Shown: one piece after another, positions 8,011 through 15,831 of the stretch
How the letters are laid out: the number at the start of each line of letters is the position of its first letter
Position numbering within the stretch: the stretch's first letter is position 1
Source: Lyngbya sp. PCC 8106
GTDB lineage: Bacteria > Cyanobacteriota > Cyanobacteriia > Cyanobacteriales > Microcoleaceae
Length of the DNA stretch: 64,000 nucleotides
Reading direction: 5' to 3'
Assembly: GCF_000169095.1 (NCBI RefSeq)
Contig: NZ_AAVU01000002.1
Location: 62,001-126,000 of the forward strand
Translations under genes and position numbers: made by a program
The notes under the pieces: model-generated
What the model was told of the DNA's origin: nothing
What the model saw: only the letters and a program-made list of their open reading frames with translations
Databases searched by the model: none

Positions 8011-11000
8011 TTATTTGGGTATTAACCGCTTACCAAACTGAGCGTAAAGAGCGGGAATAACCAACAACGTTAACGCCGTAGACGTAAATAAACCGCCCAA
8101 AACTACAATCGCCAAAGGTTGTAAAATCTCATTTCCAGCACCACTAGCGATCGCCAAAGGTAACATACCCAAAGCCGAAGTTAAAGCCGTCATCAAGATC
8201 GCATTTACCCGTTCCAAAGAACCGTTAACAATTACATCTTTAAGAAACATTCCCCGAGCAAACTTTTTGTTATAGTTATCCACCAACAACAAACCATTAC
8301 GAACCGCCACCCCAAACAACGTAATAAAACCGATCAGAGAAGCAACAGAAATCACGCCGCCCGTCACTAAAATCGAGACAATACCGCCAACCAACGCCAA
8401 CGGTAAATTCATCATAATCGCAATTGTAGCCGGGAGTGATTTAACCGAAAAAAACATCAACACCCCAATCACAAACGCCGCCAAAATGCTGTAAATTAGC
8501 AAGTTATTGGTCGCATTTTGTTCGGCTTCAAACTGACCCCCATACTGAATAAAATAACCGTTGGGCAGTTGAATATTCTGTTTAATTGTGGCTTGAATAT
8601 CGCCAACCACACTCCCCAAATCCCGCTCGGCAACATTGGCAGAAACCACAATTAACCGCGAAACATCCTCGCGATTTACAACATTTGCTCCCATGCCATA
8701 TTCAACCTCAGCAACCTCACTCAGAGGAATAATTTGACCCGTCGGAGTAGAAATCGTAATCCCACGAATGGCATCCAAACTATTGCGAGCATTCTTGGTT
8801 AACGAAACAGAAATATCGATCAGTTGCTGATTTTCCGCCACCTGGGATACCACCCGACCATTAAGCGCCGTTTCCACTATCTCTGATAATTGTTCCATAC
8901 TCAACCCATAAATTGCTGCCGATCTACGATTATATTTAATTTGCACCTGGCGGATAGGTAATTGCGGTTCAAGCTGCAAATCTACAACCCCATAAATCGG
9001 CTTGATCACATCTCGAACCCGTTCGCCAATTGTACGCAGTTCTCCCAAATCAGGCCCAAAAATTTTAATCGCGATCGCACTTCTCACCCCTGATAAAACC
9101 TCATCCATGCGGTGAGAAATAAACCCGCCAATATTAGGAGCAACCCCCGGTAATTTTAAAAAAGTTTCTCGCAATTCCTTAACACTGGCTTCGCGATTTT
9201 TGAGCGCAATATCGCTGAGTTCCACATCAACATGAGCCATATTTACCCCCGCCCCATCCGCATCGCCGGGAGTTCGCCCCGCCCGCACTTGCACCCATTC
9301 ATAACGGGGATTATCCTGAAGTAAATTCGATAACGTCATCCCCGCCCGGTTCGTCATATCCAGAGAAACTCCCGGATACAATACCATTGAATTTACCAAC
9401 GATTTCTCTTGAAATTCGGGCAAAAATACCCGCCCCAAAGACGGAACGATCGCACAAGTTCCAACCAACGCAGCGAGCGCCATTGTTAATATAATTTGAG
9501 GCGATCGCAACGACACATTCAACCAAGGACGATACAAACGTTCCGCCCAACGGGAAATAAACGTGCCTTCTTGGGGCAAAGTTTGGTTAGCCAATAAAAT
9601 CGCACAAAGCGCCGGAGAAAGCGTCATCGCCACCAAAGTAGACGCACAGATCGACAGCAAATAAGCCAACCCCATCGGCGCAAAAATTCGCCCTTCCACA
9701 CCCGTTAAACTAAAAATCGGGGCGAAAACAACCACAATAATTACCGTCGAAAAAATCACCGCCAAACGCACTTCAACAGAGGTATCATAAACCACCAGAA
9801 AAGGATGTTTAGGATTATCCTGAGCTTGATTGTTTCTCAGTCCCCGATAACAATTTTCCATGTCTACGATCGCATCATCAACCACCGATCCGATCGCAAC
9901 AACTAAACCGCCCAAAGTCATCGTGTTAATGCCCAAACCGAAGGCTTTCATAAACATTAACCCGACCAATAAAGAAAGGGGAATGGCGCTCAAAGTAATA
10001 GCAGCAGTCCGCCAATTCATCAAAAATAGCAGCAGAATTACCGACACGATAATGATCCCTTGAATCAGAGAACCGCTAACATTCCGAATGGCAGAATCAA
10101 TAAAATTAGACTGGCGAAAAGTGCGAACGATTTCCACGTCGGGGGGAAACGTTGGCCGCAACGATGCCATCACCGCTTCGACTGCTTTGGTAACAGTTGG
10201 AGTATCCACATCGGGCTGTTTATTAATCATCAAGACAACCGCAGGTTGCCCGTTAAAACTCGCATCACCCCGCTTGAGGGCGACACCGATTTTCACCTCC
10301 GCCACGTCTTGTAGCAAAATGGGGATGCCGTTTTGTACCTTCACCACCGACTGCTGCAAGTCTTCGATCGAGTTAACCTGTCCAATTCCCCGCACCAAAA
10401 GTTCTTGACCCCCGCCAATGAGGAAACCGCCCGGAGCGTTAGAATTTGCGCCTCTGGCGGCATTGGTAACATCAGTTAGGGAAACATCGAGCGATCGCAA
10501 TTTTGCCGGATCAACCAAAACCTGTTCTTGGCGTTCGTCGCCCCCGTAAATGGTCACTTGAGAGACTCCCGGCACCGAGAGAATTTGATTGCTGAGGGTG
10601 ACTTCCACCAGGCCGCGCAGATCCATCAGGGAAGTTTGCCCCTGTTCATTGACCGTGAAAGCATACTGTAATATCGTGCCGAGGGGGGATACCAAAGGCG
10701 AAATTTCTGGGGGATGTGCGCCCTCTGGTAGCTGGTTGGTGACTTGTTGGAGGCGCTCTGTTACCGATTGCCGTGCTTTGTAAATGTCGGCATTTTGGTC
10801 AAACACCACTTGCACCATCGACAGCCCTACTTTGGAAGACGATCGCACCGTCGTTACTCCCGGCAAGCCATTCACCGCACTTTCAATCGGTACGGTAATT
10901 TGGGTTTCGACTTCTTCGGGTGCCAATCCCACCGCTTCGGTTTGAATATCAACTTGAGGAGGAGCAAATTCGGGAAAGACATCTAGGGGCATTTGGCTGA

Positions 11001-11103
11001 TACTGAAAACCCCCCAAACGGTAACGAATATCGCACCCGCAACGATTAGCCAACGATGGGCGATCGAAGTTTTGAGCGTATTATTGAGGATTGAGTTAAA
11101 CAT
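8011..11103 (-). CDS. Heavy-metal efflux RND transporter (CzcA/CusA-like)
   Basis: Inner-membrane proton-driven exporter of about the usual RND length (1030 aa). The N-terminus has TM1 and the PLDVFPEFAPPQV motif of heavy-metal RND pumps. Two large periplasmic loops and two blocks of membrane segments follow. TM4 carries Asp409-Asp410 and Glu416 (VVDDAIVDMEN), likely proton-relay residues. The first acidic residue of the classical CzcA signature (DFG) is Gly/Ser here, so metal specificity cannot be read off. It is encoded 19 bp after the adaptor gene in one operon. No outer-membrane TolC-type gene lies nearby. By analogy with cyanobacterial CopBAC or Nrs systems, copper, nickel or a similar metal is a plausible substrate. 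Confidence 0.9.
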   Translation of the reverse strand: MFNSILNNTLKTSIAHRWLIVAGAIFVTVWGVFSISQMPLDVFPEFAPPQVDIQTEAVGLAPEEVETQITVPIESAVNGLPGVTTVRSSSKVGLSMVQVVFDQNADIYKARQSVTERLQQVTNQLPEGAHPPEISPLVSPLGTILQYAFTVNEQGQTSLMDLRGLVEVTLSNQILSVPGVSQVTIYGGDERQEQVLVDPAKLRSLDVSLTDVTNAARGANSNAPGGFLIGGGQELLVRGIGQVNSIEDLQQSVVKVQNGIPILLQDVAEVKIGVALKRGDASFNGQPAVVLMINKQPDVDTPTVTKAVEAVMASLRPTFPPDVEIVRTFRQSNFIDSAIRNVSGSLIQGIIIVSVILLLFLMNWRTAAITLSAIPLSLLVGLMFMKAFGLGINTMTLGGLVVAIGSVVDDAIVDMENCYRGLRNNQAQDNPKHPFLVVYDTSVEVRLAVIFSTVIIVVVFAPIFSLTGVEGRIFAPMGLAYLLSICASTLVAMTLSPALCAILLANQTLPQEGTFISRWAERLYRPWLNVSLRSPQIILTMALAALVGTCAIVPSLGRVFLPEFQEKSLVNSMVLYPGVSLDMTNRAGMTLSNLLQDNPRYEWVQVRAGRTPGDADGAGVNMAHVDVELSDIALKNREASVKELRETFLKLPGVAPNIGGFISHRMDEVLSGVRSAIAIKIFGPDLGELRTIGERVRDVIKPIYGVVDLQLEPQLPIRQVQIKYNRRSAAIYGLSMEQLSEIVETALNGRVVSQVAENQQLIDISVSLTKNARNSLDAIRGITISTPTGQIIPLSEVAEVEYGMGANVVNREDVSRLIVVSANVAERDLGSVVGDIQATIKQNIQLPNGYFIQYGGQFEAEQNATNNLLIYSILAAFVIGVLMFFSVKSLPATIAIMMNLPLALVGGIVSILVTGGVISVASLIGFITLFGVAVRNGLLLVDNYNKKFARGMFLKDVIVNGSLERVNAILMTALTSALGMLPLAIASGAGNEILQPLAIVVLGGLFTSTALTLLVIPALYAQFGKRLIPK

Positions 11104-11122
11104 TCTAAATCAGAAGTCCCCT

Positions 11123-11785
11123 TTACTTGCGGTTGCCCATAACAACAAATCCCCCAACTAACAGCACTACTCCCCCAGCCAGGGCTGCTAAAATTCCCAT
11201 CGGGAAACCTCCAGATTCTTCAGCTATTTCACTGGTTTGTTGAGCAACAGCATCCGACTCAACCAGATTTCCCGCAGTATCGTGGCTATGAGGGATTCCT
11301 TGAGTATCTGCTTGAGCATGAGTAATATCGGTTTGGGGAGAAGATGTTGGGGCTGGACTGGCTGCTACATCGACGGTTTGGGTTTTGCGGGATTCGGCGT
11401 AAAGGGATAAGCTACCCTGAGTGACTAGATTTTCCCCAACAGACAATCCTTGAGTCACTTCAATTAATTCGCCTTCGCTGGCGCCAGTTGTCACGGGAAC
11501 CGGTTCATAGAAACTTTCATACTGCACAAAAACAAGCTGTTTGCCATCGGAATCAACTAATGCCGTTGCGGGAACCATCACCCCGTTTCCATCGGTTGTA
11601 GCTTGTTCGATGGGGGTGACAACGATACCTAACATTGAATCGGTTTCGGGATTAACTTGCACCCGTTCGATTCCGCCTTCGGCTTGAAATTCGTCTCCGT
11701 GTCCAACGTGGGCTAGTACAAGGTTAGGCGTACTCAGGGTTAAACCGATAGTCAAAATAGAGCTAATAATAGAAATGGGTTTCAT
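11123..11785 (-). CDS. Reduced periplasmic adaptor-like protein of the RND pump
   Basis: A 220-residue protein with an N-terminal signal peptide ending near AHVGHGDEF and a C-terminal membrane helix (about 197-216, ending GNRK). The middle (about 35-130) resembles only the beta-barrel and membrane-proximal parts of CusB/CzcB adaptors (VPATALVDSDGKQLVFV; LSVGENLVTQGSL). The alpha-hairpin and lipoyl domains that reach the outer-membrane channel are absent. The His residues near the mature N-terminus and the HSHD stretch near 167 could bind metal. First gene of the two-gene efflux operon. Its short length suggests a regulatory or chaperone-like role, or an unusual pump architecture. Confidence 0.75.
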   Translation of the reverse strand: MKPISIISSILTIGLTLSTPNLVLAHVGHGDEFQAEGGIERVQVNPETDSMLGIVVTPIEQATTDGNGVMVPATALVDSDGKQLVFVQYESFYEPVPVTTGASEGELIEVTQGLSVGENLVTQGSLSLYAESRKTQTVDVAASPAPTSSPQTDITHAQADTQGIPHSHDTAGNLVESDAVAQQTSEIAEESGGFPMGILAALAGGVVLLVGGFVVMGNRK

Positions 11786-11845
11786 ACTGCCTCCTCACAA
11801 AAATGCAGGTTAAACAAAGATCATCCATAGTGTGCCAAAGGACGG

Positions 11846-11863
11846 ATGAAATTCAGGTGAAAT
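11846..11863. promoter_or_regulatory. Probable OmpR-type operator in the divergent efflux/regulator promoter region
   Basis: ATGAAAT at 11846-11852 and GTGAAAT at 11857-11863 are direct repeats with an 11-bp start-to-start period, as expected for a winged-helix OmpR/PhoB dimer. Read on the other strand it is TTCAC-N6-TTCAT, close to the TTCAT direct repeats described for CopR. It lies between the efflux operon and the response regulator gene. Inference only. Confidence 0.45.
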
Positions 11864-11910
11864 CGCAGACTGTTCGATAAAATCTAGCTCGTGAGGGTTT
11901 GTTTAGGATA

Positions 11911-12615
11911 ATGCGAATTTTGTTAGCCGAAGATGAAACCGATTTGGGACTAGCTGTTAAACAAGTTTTGGTCAGTGAAAAATATGTGGTTGATTGGGTA
12001 ATTGATGGCACTCAAGCCTGGGACTATCTGGAAAGTCAGTGGACAGATTACACTGTGGCGATCTTTGACTGGTTGCTTCCGGGTTTGTCCGGGTTGGAGT
12101 TGTGTCAGCGTCTGAGAGTGCATCAGAATCCTTTGCCGATATTGATGTTGACGGCTTTGGGACAATCGGAAAACCGCGTTAAAGGGCTGGATGCGGGGGC
12201 GGATGATTACCTCGTTAAACCGTTTGTGATGGAGGAATTGCTAGCCCGGTTGCGGGCGCTTCAAAGGCGATCGCCCCAGTTGCAACCGCCTTCGCTGACT
12301 ATTGGTACATTTAGCCTCGATTATGCCAATAATGCCCTCTGTGTTAAGGGAAGTGAGGTTTCTCCTACCGTTATTCCTCTGACAATTAAAGAGTTTCAAA
12401 TTCTGGCTTATTTAATGCAAAATCGCGATCGCATTATTCCCGGAAGCAAAATTCGCCATCAACTTTGGGATTTTAATGAGGAACCGATCAGTAATGTTGT
12501 TGCGGCACAAATGCGGTTATTGAGACGAAAATTAGCCAGTTACGGGTGCGATTGTCCGATTGAAACGATTCCCGGTCAGGGTTATCGATTTAATACGTCA
12601 TTAATTGAATATTGA
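11911..12615 (+). CDS. OmpR-family response regulator, divergent from RND efflux genes
   Basis: A two-component DNA-binding regulator. The receiver domain (1-120) has AEDE at 6-9, phospho-acceptor Asp53 (FDWLLPG), Thr81 and Lys103 (LVKPF). The winged-helix DNA-binding domain is at about 135-230 (TIKEFQILAYLMQN; PGQGYRF). The start is ATG 11911, with AGGA a few bases upstream; an in-frame TTG 12 bp earlier is less likely. It is transcribed away from the metal-efflux operon and followed by its likely kinase gene, the arrangement of copRS/nrsRS-type metal-sensing systems. It probably activates the pump through the direct repeat at 11846-11863. Confidence 0.9.
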   Translation: MRILLAEDETDLGLAVKQVLVSEKYVVDWVIDGTQAWDYLESQWTDYTVAIFDWLLPGLSGLELCQRLRVHQNPLPILMLTALGQSENRVKGLDAGADDYLVKPFVMEELLARLRALQRRSPQLQPPSLTIGTFSLDYANNALCVKGSEVSPTVIPLTIKEFQILAYLMQNRDRIIPGSKIRHQLWDFNEEPISNVVAAQMRLLRRKLASYGCDCPIETIPGQGYRFNTSLIEY

Positions 12616-12616
12616 A

Positions 12617-12720
12617 TTATCAATTATCAATTATTCATTATCCATTATCAATTATTCATTATCCATTATCCATTATCCATTATCCATTATCCATTATCCA
12701 TTATCCATTATCCATTATCC
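12617..12720. repeat. Heptanucleotide tandem array (CATTATC)n
   Basis: Nine perfect tandem copies of CATTATC run from 12657 to 12719, preceded by degenerate copies mixed with CAATTAT from 12617. It is a short tandemly repeated repetitive (STRR) array of the kind common in filamentous cyanobacteria. It fills the gap between the response regulator and kinase genes and has no stop codon in at least two frames on the + strand. Confidence 0.9.
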
Positions 12721-12786
12721 ATTCCCTGTTCCCTCTCTTGGTGCGCGTTACGCAGAGCGGATTGAGAATCCGCAGGGTCGCACCGC

Positions 12787-12807
12787 TGTTCCCTGTTCCC
12801 TGTTCCC
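12787..12807. repeat. Heptanucleotide array (TGTTCCC)3
   Basis: Three perfect TGTTCCC copies end just before the kinase start codon. The same heptamer recurs at 48554-48588, 49417-49430 and 49486-49506. Here it follows a GC-rich segment (GGTCGCACCGC), as at 49486. Confidence 0.85.
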
Positions 12808-12815
12808 TTTTTCCT

Positions 12816-14207
12816 ATGAATACTCACAAACTTTTTCGCCGCAGTCGGATTAGGTTGGCGCTTTGGTATGCGGTTGTGATGGGAGTTATTTTAAGTCTAT
12901 CTGGGTTGGGAATGTATCGGGCATTAATTCAGTCGAATTGGAATGCTTTAGAACGGGAAATTGAATCAATTGCTGGAACCCTCCATGATAGTCTTGAACC
13001 CATGTTACCCGCTTCTGGTGATCCGGTTGTAATTTTACAGCAAATTTTTCCAGAATTGTGTCTATCCGAGCAATCTTGTAATGTGAGCCAGAGTTTAATT
13101 CAGCGTCATACAATCGGGATTAGCGATCGCAGTACCTATTATATTCGACTGTTTGATTATCGGGGAAATCTTTTGGCGTTTTCGCCCAATCAACCCGCCC
13201 AAATTTCCAACCGTTTAACATCGACTTCCTGGCAAACAATTCATGCCGCCGATGGCACACGTTACCGCCAATTTACCACAATTCTGCACGGAGCCGATGC
13301 CAATTTTGCCAAGGATAATTCGACCTCCTGGGGTTATCTACAAATTGGGCGAACGCTGGCATCTTTTGACGCGGAAACGAGAAGAATTAACTTAATTTTA
13401 GTGATTGGATTTCCGATAGCATTGGGTTTGGTTGTGGCTTCTAGTTGGTGGCTTTCCGGGTTGGCAATGCAGCCTATTTATCAATCTTATCAACAGCAGC
13501 AACAGTTTACAGCTAATGCAGCCCACGAATTGCGATCGCCCCTGGCGAGTCTTTTAGCAACGGTAGAAGCGATCTTGCGGGTTCCACCGTCCGACCGACA
13601 AAATATTAATATGATGTTGGATACTATCGAGCGCCAAGGAAGACGGTTGAGCAATTTAATTTCGGATTTATTATTACTCAGTAGTCTCGAACAAAATACC
13701 GTTTCCAAACCGTTTCAAGTTTGCTGTCTCAACGACTTGGTTGGTGACTTATCGGAAGAATTTTTAGAACTGGCGATCGCCTCGGATATTCAGCTTTATA
13801 GTTCTGTTCCTGAACATCTAATCTATGTTCTCGGAAACGAACAGCAACTCTATCGATTAGTCTCCAATTTAATAGCAAATGCGATTCAATATACTTCCTC
13901 GGGCGGTTCGGTGAGGATTGATTTAAAACAACATGATTTCACTGCAATTATCGCGGTAAAAGATACTGGAATTGGGATTCCATCCGGCGAACAAACTCGC
14001 ATTTTTGAACGGTTTTATCGGGTTGATAGCGATCGCTCCCGCAAAACGGGGGGAACTGGTTTAGGATTGGCAATTGTCCAAGCGATCACCCAAGTTCATA
14101 GGGGTCAGTTAAGCGTTGAAAGCCAAGTTAATCGAGGTAGCACCTTTACGCTACAGTTAGCCGCTCATTCTTTTTCAGTATTTTATCGGGAGAAAAAACA
14201 AAATTGA
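12816..14207 (+). CDS. Sensor histidine kinase partnered with the efflux regulator
   Basis: A 463-residue membrane kinase. TM1 is at about 14-36, then a periplasmic sensor of about 155 residues with Cys82 and Cys88, TM2 at about 192-215, and HisKA with His237 (NAAHELRSPLASL). The ATPase domain has an N-box (NLIANAIQYT), DTGIGIP and GTGLGLAI. Start ATG 12816 is chosen because translation upstream reads only the heptamer array (LSIIHYP repeats). The frame is open through that array back to 12612, so an extended product is possible in principle. The array separates it by 200 bp from the regulator gene, so tight translational coupling is unlikely. Metal sensing is inferred from the neighbouring pump. 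Confidence 0.88.
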   Translation: MNTHKLFRRSRIRLALWYAVVMGVILSLSGLGMYRALIQSNWNALEREIESIAGTLHDSLEPMLPASGDPVVILQQIFPELCLSEQSCNVSQSLIQRHTIGISDRSTYYIRLFDYRGNLLAFSPNQPAQISNRLTSTSWQTIHAADGTRYRQFTTILHGADANFAKDNSTSWGYLQIGRTLASFDAETRRINLILVIGFPIALGLVVASSWWLSGLAMQPIYQSYQQQQQFTANAAHELRSPLASLLATVEAILRVPPSDRQNINMMLDTIERQGRRLSNLISDLLLLSSLEQNTVSKPFQVCCLNDLVGDLSEEFLELAIASDIQLYSSVPEHLIYVLGNEQQLYRLVSNLIANAIQYTSSGGSVRIDLKQHDFTAIIAVKDTGIGIPSGEQTRIFERFYRVDSDRSRKTGGTGLGLAIVQAITQVHRGQLSVESQVNRGSTFTLQLAAHSFSVFYREKKQN

Positions 14208-14300
14208 ATTAATTCTTGTTTAGGGGGCTATTTAACAAGAATGTCGGATTTTATCGGCTTATTTTTTTGATTTAACCGTAGAGTGAGTTAGATTGTAGAG

Positions 14301-14660
14301 TTACAAAACAGACAACAATAAACTGACTGCTAATAAACCCAACAAGACTAACCAAACCCCATTATTTTTTACCCAATATTTGATTGCTCCTAACCCTTGA
14401 GGAGAAGATTTGACTGGGGGAGGCGGTAAAATCGGTTCAGAACGATCATGGTACAAAGTGCATTCTTTGGCATAGGGACGTTGAGGAAAATTACAAGTAT
14501 CATCCTCATGGTAGAGACAACTACTACACAGATAAGTCTCTTGAGTCGCTCGATGCAACGGGATACCGGGATGACCAAAAGCCTTAAGCTGAAACTTGCA
14601 ATGGGGACAAGCGAGCGCCTGAGAATCAACGGGTTGATGACAACGGGGACATTCTGGCAT
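14301..14660 (-). CDS. Zinc-ribbon membrane-anchored protein with a second Cys4 module
   Basis: A 119-residue protein starting at ATG 14660 (MPECPRCHQPV). A longer frame upstream lacks support. Residues 4-22 form a zinc ribbon (CPRC...CPHC). A second cluster follows, C-x2-C-x7-C-x10-C, with TCNFPQRPYAKECTLYHD. This closely matches the insertion in NblS (TCNSPEYPQANECNLYQH). A Pro-rich spacer and a C-terminal membrane helix complete it, so the metal clusters should face the cytoplasm on a tail anchor. Function unknown. The shared module hints at a common partner or sensing mode with NblS. Confidence 0.8.
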   Translation of the reverse strand: MPECPRCHQPVDSQALACPHCKFQLKAFGHPGIPLHRATQETYLCSSCLYHEDDTCNFPQRPYAKECTLYHDRSEPILPPPPVKSSPQGLGAIKYWVKNNGVWLVLLGLLAVSLLLSVL

Positions 14661-14801
14661 TTTGAATAAAATGTTGTTGTTGAAAGAGATCAAAGCGAAA
14701 GATCGCACAATAGATAGAATGTAAGCCAGGATCAATTAAAGTGTTGAGTTTAATCGTTTTACTCTAACTAGACCATTTTAGCCAAATCTCAATCTAAGAA
14801 A

Positions 14802-15131
14802 ATGGACAATAATAGTAACAACATACTCAAGCAACTCCTGATGCTTGGCATTGGAACCACCTCTCTCGTTGCGGAGAAACTCCAAGAAGTTACCGATCAG
14901 TGGGTTAAAGATGGTACCCTCAACCCAGAACAAGCAAGCGTCTTTATGGACGATATGATGCAGCGACTCAAGCTTGAACAAGGAAACTTTGAGGAACTAC
15001 TTCAGCGACAAATGCGAAATGTCATGCAAGATGTTGGGGTTCCCCGTCAGACTGAACTCGATGAGTTGCGGGGACGCCTTGATCGTTTAGAACGTCAAAT
15101 TCGGGATTTAGAAAATCGTCTCTGGCGTTAG
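14802..15131 (+). CDS. Phasin-like / polyhydroxyalkanoate regulator-like small protein
   Basis: A 109-residue, mostly helical protein. An amphipathic N-terminal helix (ILKQLLMLGIGTTSLVAEKL) is followed by a charged middle and a C-terminal coiled coil (LDELRGRLDRLERQIRDLENRLWR region). This pattern matches short phasin-family (PhaF/PhaI-like) proteins, which coat granules or form oligomers. No PHA genes are in the window, so a granule role is only possible. It is divergent from the zinc-ribbon gene and 63 bp upstream of the FKBP gene. Confidence 0.6.
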   Translation: MDNNSNNILKQLLMLGIGTTSLVAEKLQEVTDQWVKDGTLNPEQASVFMDDMMQRLKLEQGNFEELLQRQMRNVMQDVGVPRQTELDELRGRLDRLERQIRDLENRLWR

Positions 15132-15194
15132 GGACTCGCAACGCGGTAAAGTAAGAAACGGGTTGATTCTGATGCAGACTGAGGAAAGTTAACC

Positions 15195-15755
15195 GTGAGA
15201 GAAATATTAGTTAGCCTGGGTATTGTGATTGTTTGTGCTTTCGCTTTGTTGGTTGCTCAAGTGACGACCACCGAAGAAGCAACAGCATCAAATATCCAAA
15301 CGACTCAACAGACTTCCACTTCAGAGGTGAAAACTTCGAGTAATCCTCTGTTAACCCAAGGCATTGCTTCCAAAGCCAATGTCACTTTAGCTCAAAATAT
15401 GGATAGTGAAGAAAAGATGGTGACAACTGACTCCGGTTTACAGTACGAAGACGTAAAAGTAGGAGATGGTGCCTCTCCTCAAAAAGGTCAAACGGTTGTA
15501 GTTCACTACACTGGAACTTTAGAAGATGGCACAAAATTTGACAGTTCTCGCGATCGCGGTCAGCCGTTTTCATTTAAAATTGGTGTCGGTCAGGTGATCA
15601 AAGGTTGGGATGAAGGTGTTGGTTCGATGAAGGTCGGCGGACAACGTAAACTGGTTATCCCTTCTGATTTGGGTTATGGTGCCCGTGGTGCGGGTGGCGT
15701 CATTCCTCCGAATGCCACTTTGCTTTTTGATGTGGAATTGTTGGATATTAAATAA
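15195..15755 (+). CDS. FKBP-type peptidyl-prolyl isomerase, exported or membrane-anchored
   Basis: A 186-residue protein. GTG 15195 begins a signal/anchor segment (VSLGIVIVCAFALLVAQV). A low-complexity Thr/Ser linker follows, then a full FKBP domain at about 75-186 with VVHYTGTLEDGTKFDSS, VIKGWDEGV and YGARGAGGVIPPNATL, all active-site features of the family. It catalyses proline isomerisation and probably assists folding in the periplasm or thylakoid lumen. The domain is intact and ends at the expected FDVELLDI strand. Confidence 0.93.
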   Translation: MREILVSLGIVIVCAFALLVAQVTTTEEATASNIQTTQQTSTSEVKTSSNPLLTQGIASKANVTLAQNMDSEEKMVTTDSGLQYEDVKVGDGASPQKGQTVVVHYTGTLEDGTKFDSSRDRGQPFSFKIGVGQVIKGWDEGVGSMKVGGQRKLVIPSDLGYGARGAGGVIPPNATLLFDVELLDIK

Positions 15756-15831
15756 TCGCTTTTCTGCTTCTGGGAATGAGGAGATCGGGAGATCAAACCC
15801 TGACCTCATTTCCTCCTCTGTTTGTCTAATC

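Noticed and set aside
12612..12815. N-terminal extension of the kinase through the heptamer array
   Set aside because: It encodes only LSIIHYP repeats and array-flank sequence; TM1 of the kinase begins naturally after ATG 12816.
14661..14735. 25-residue extension of the zinc-ribbon protein
   Set aside because: No ribosome site; the zinc ribbon begins directly after ATG 14660.
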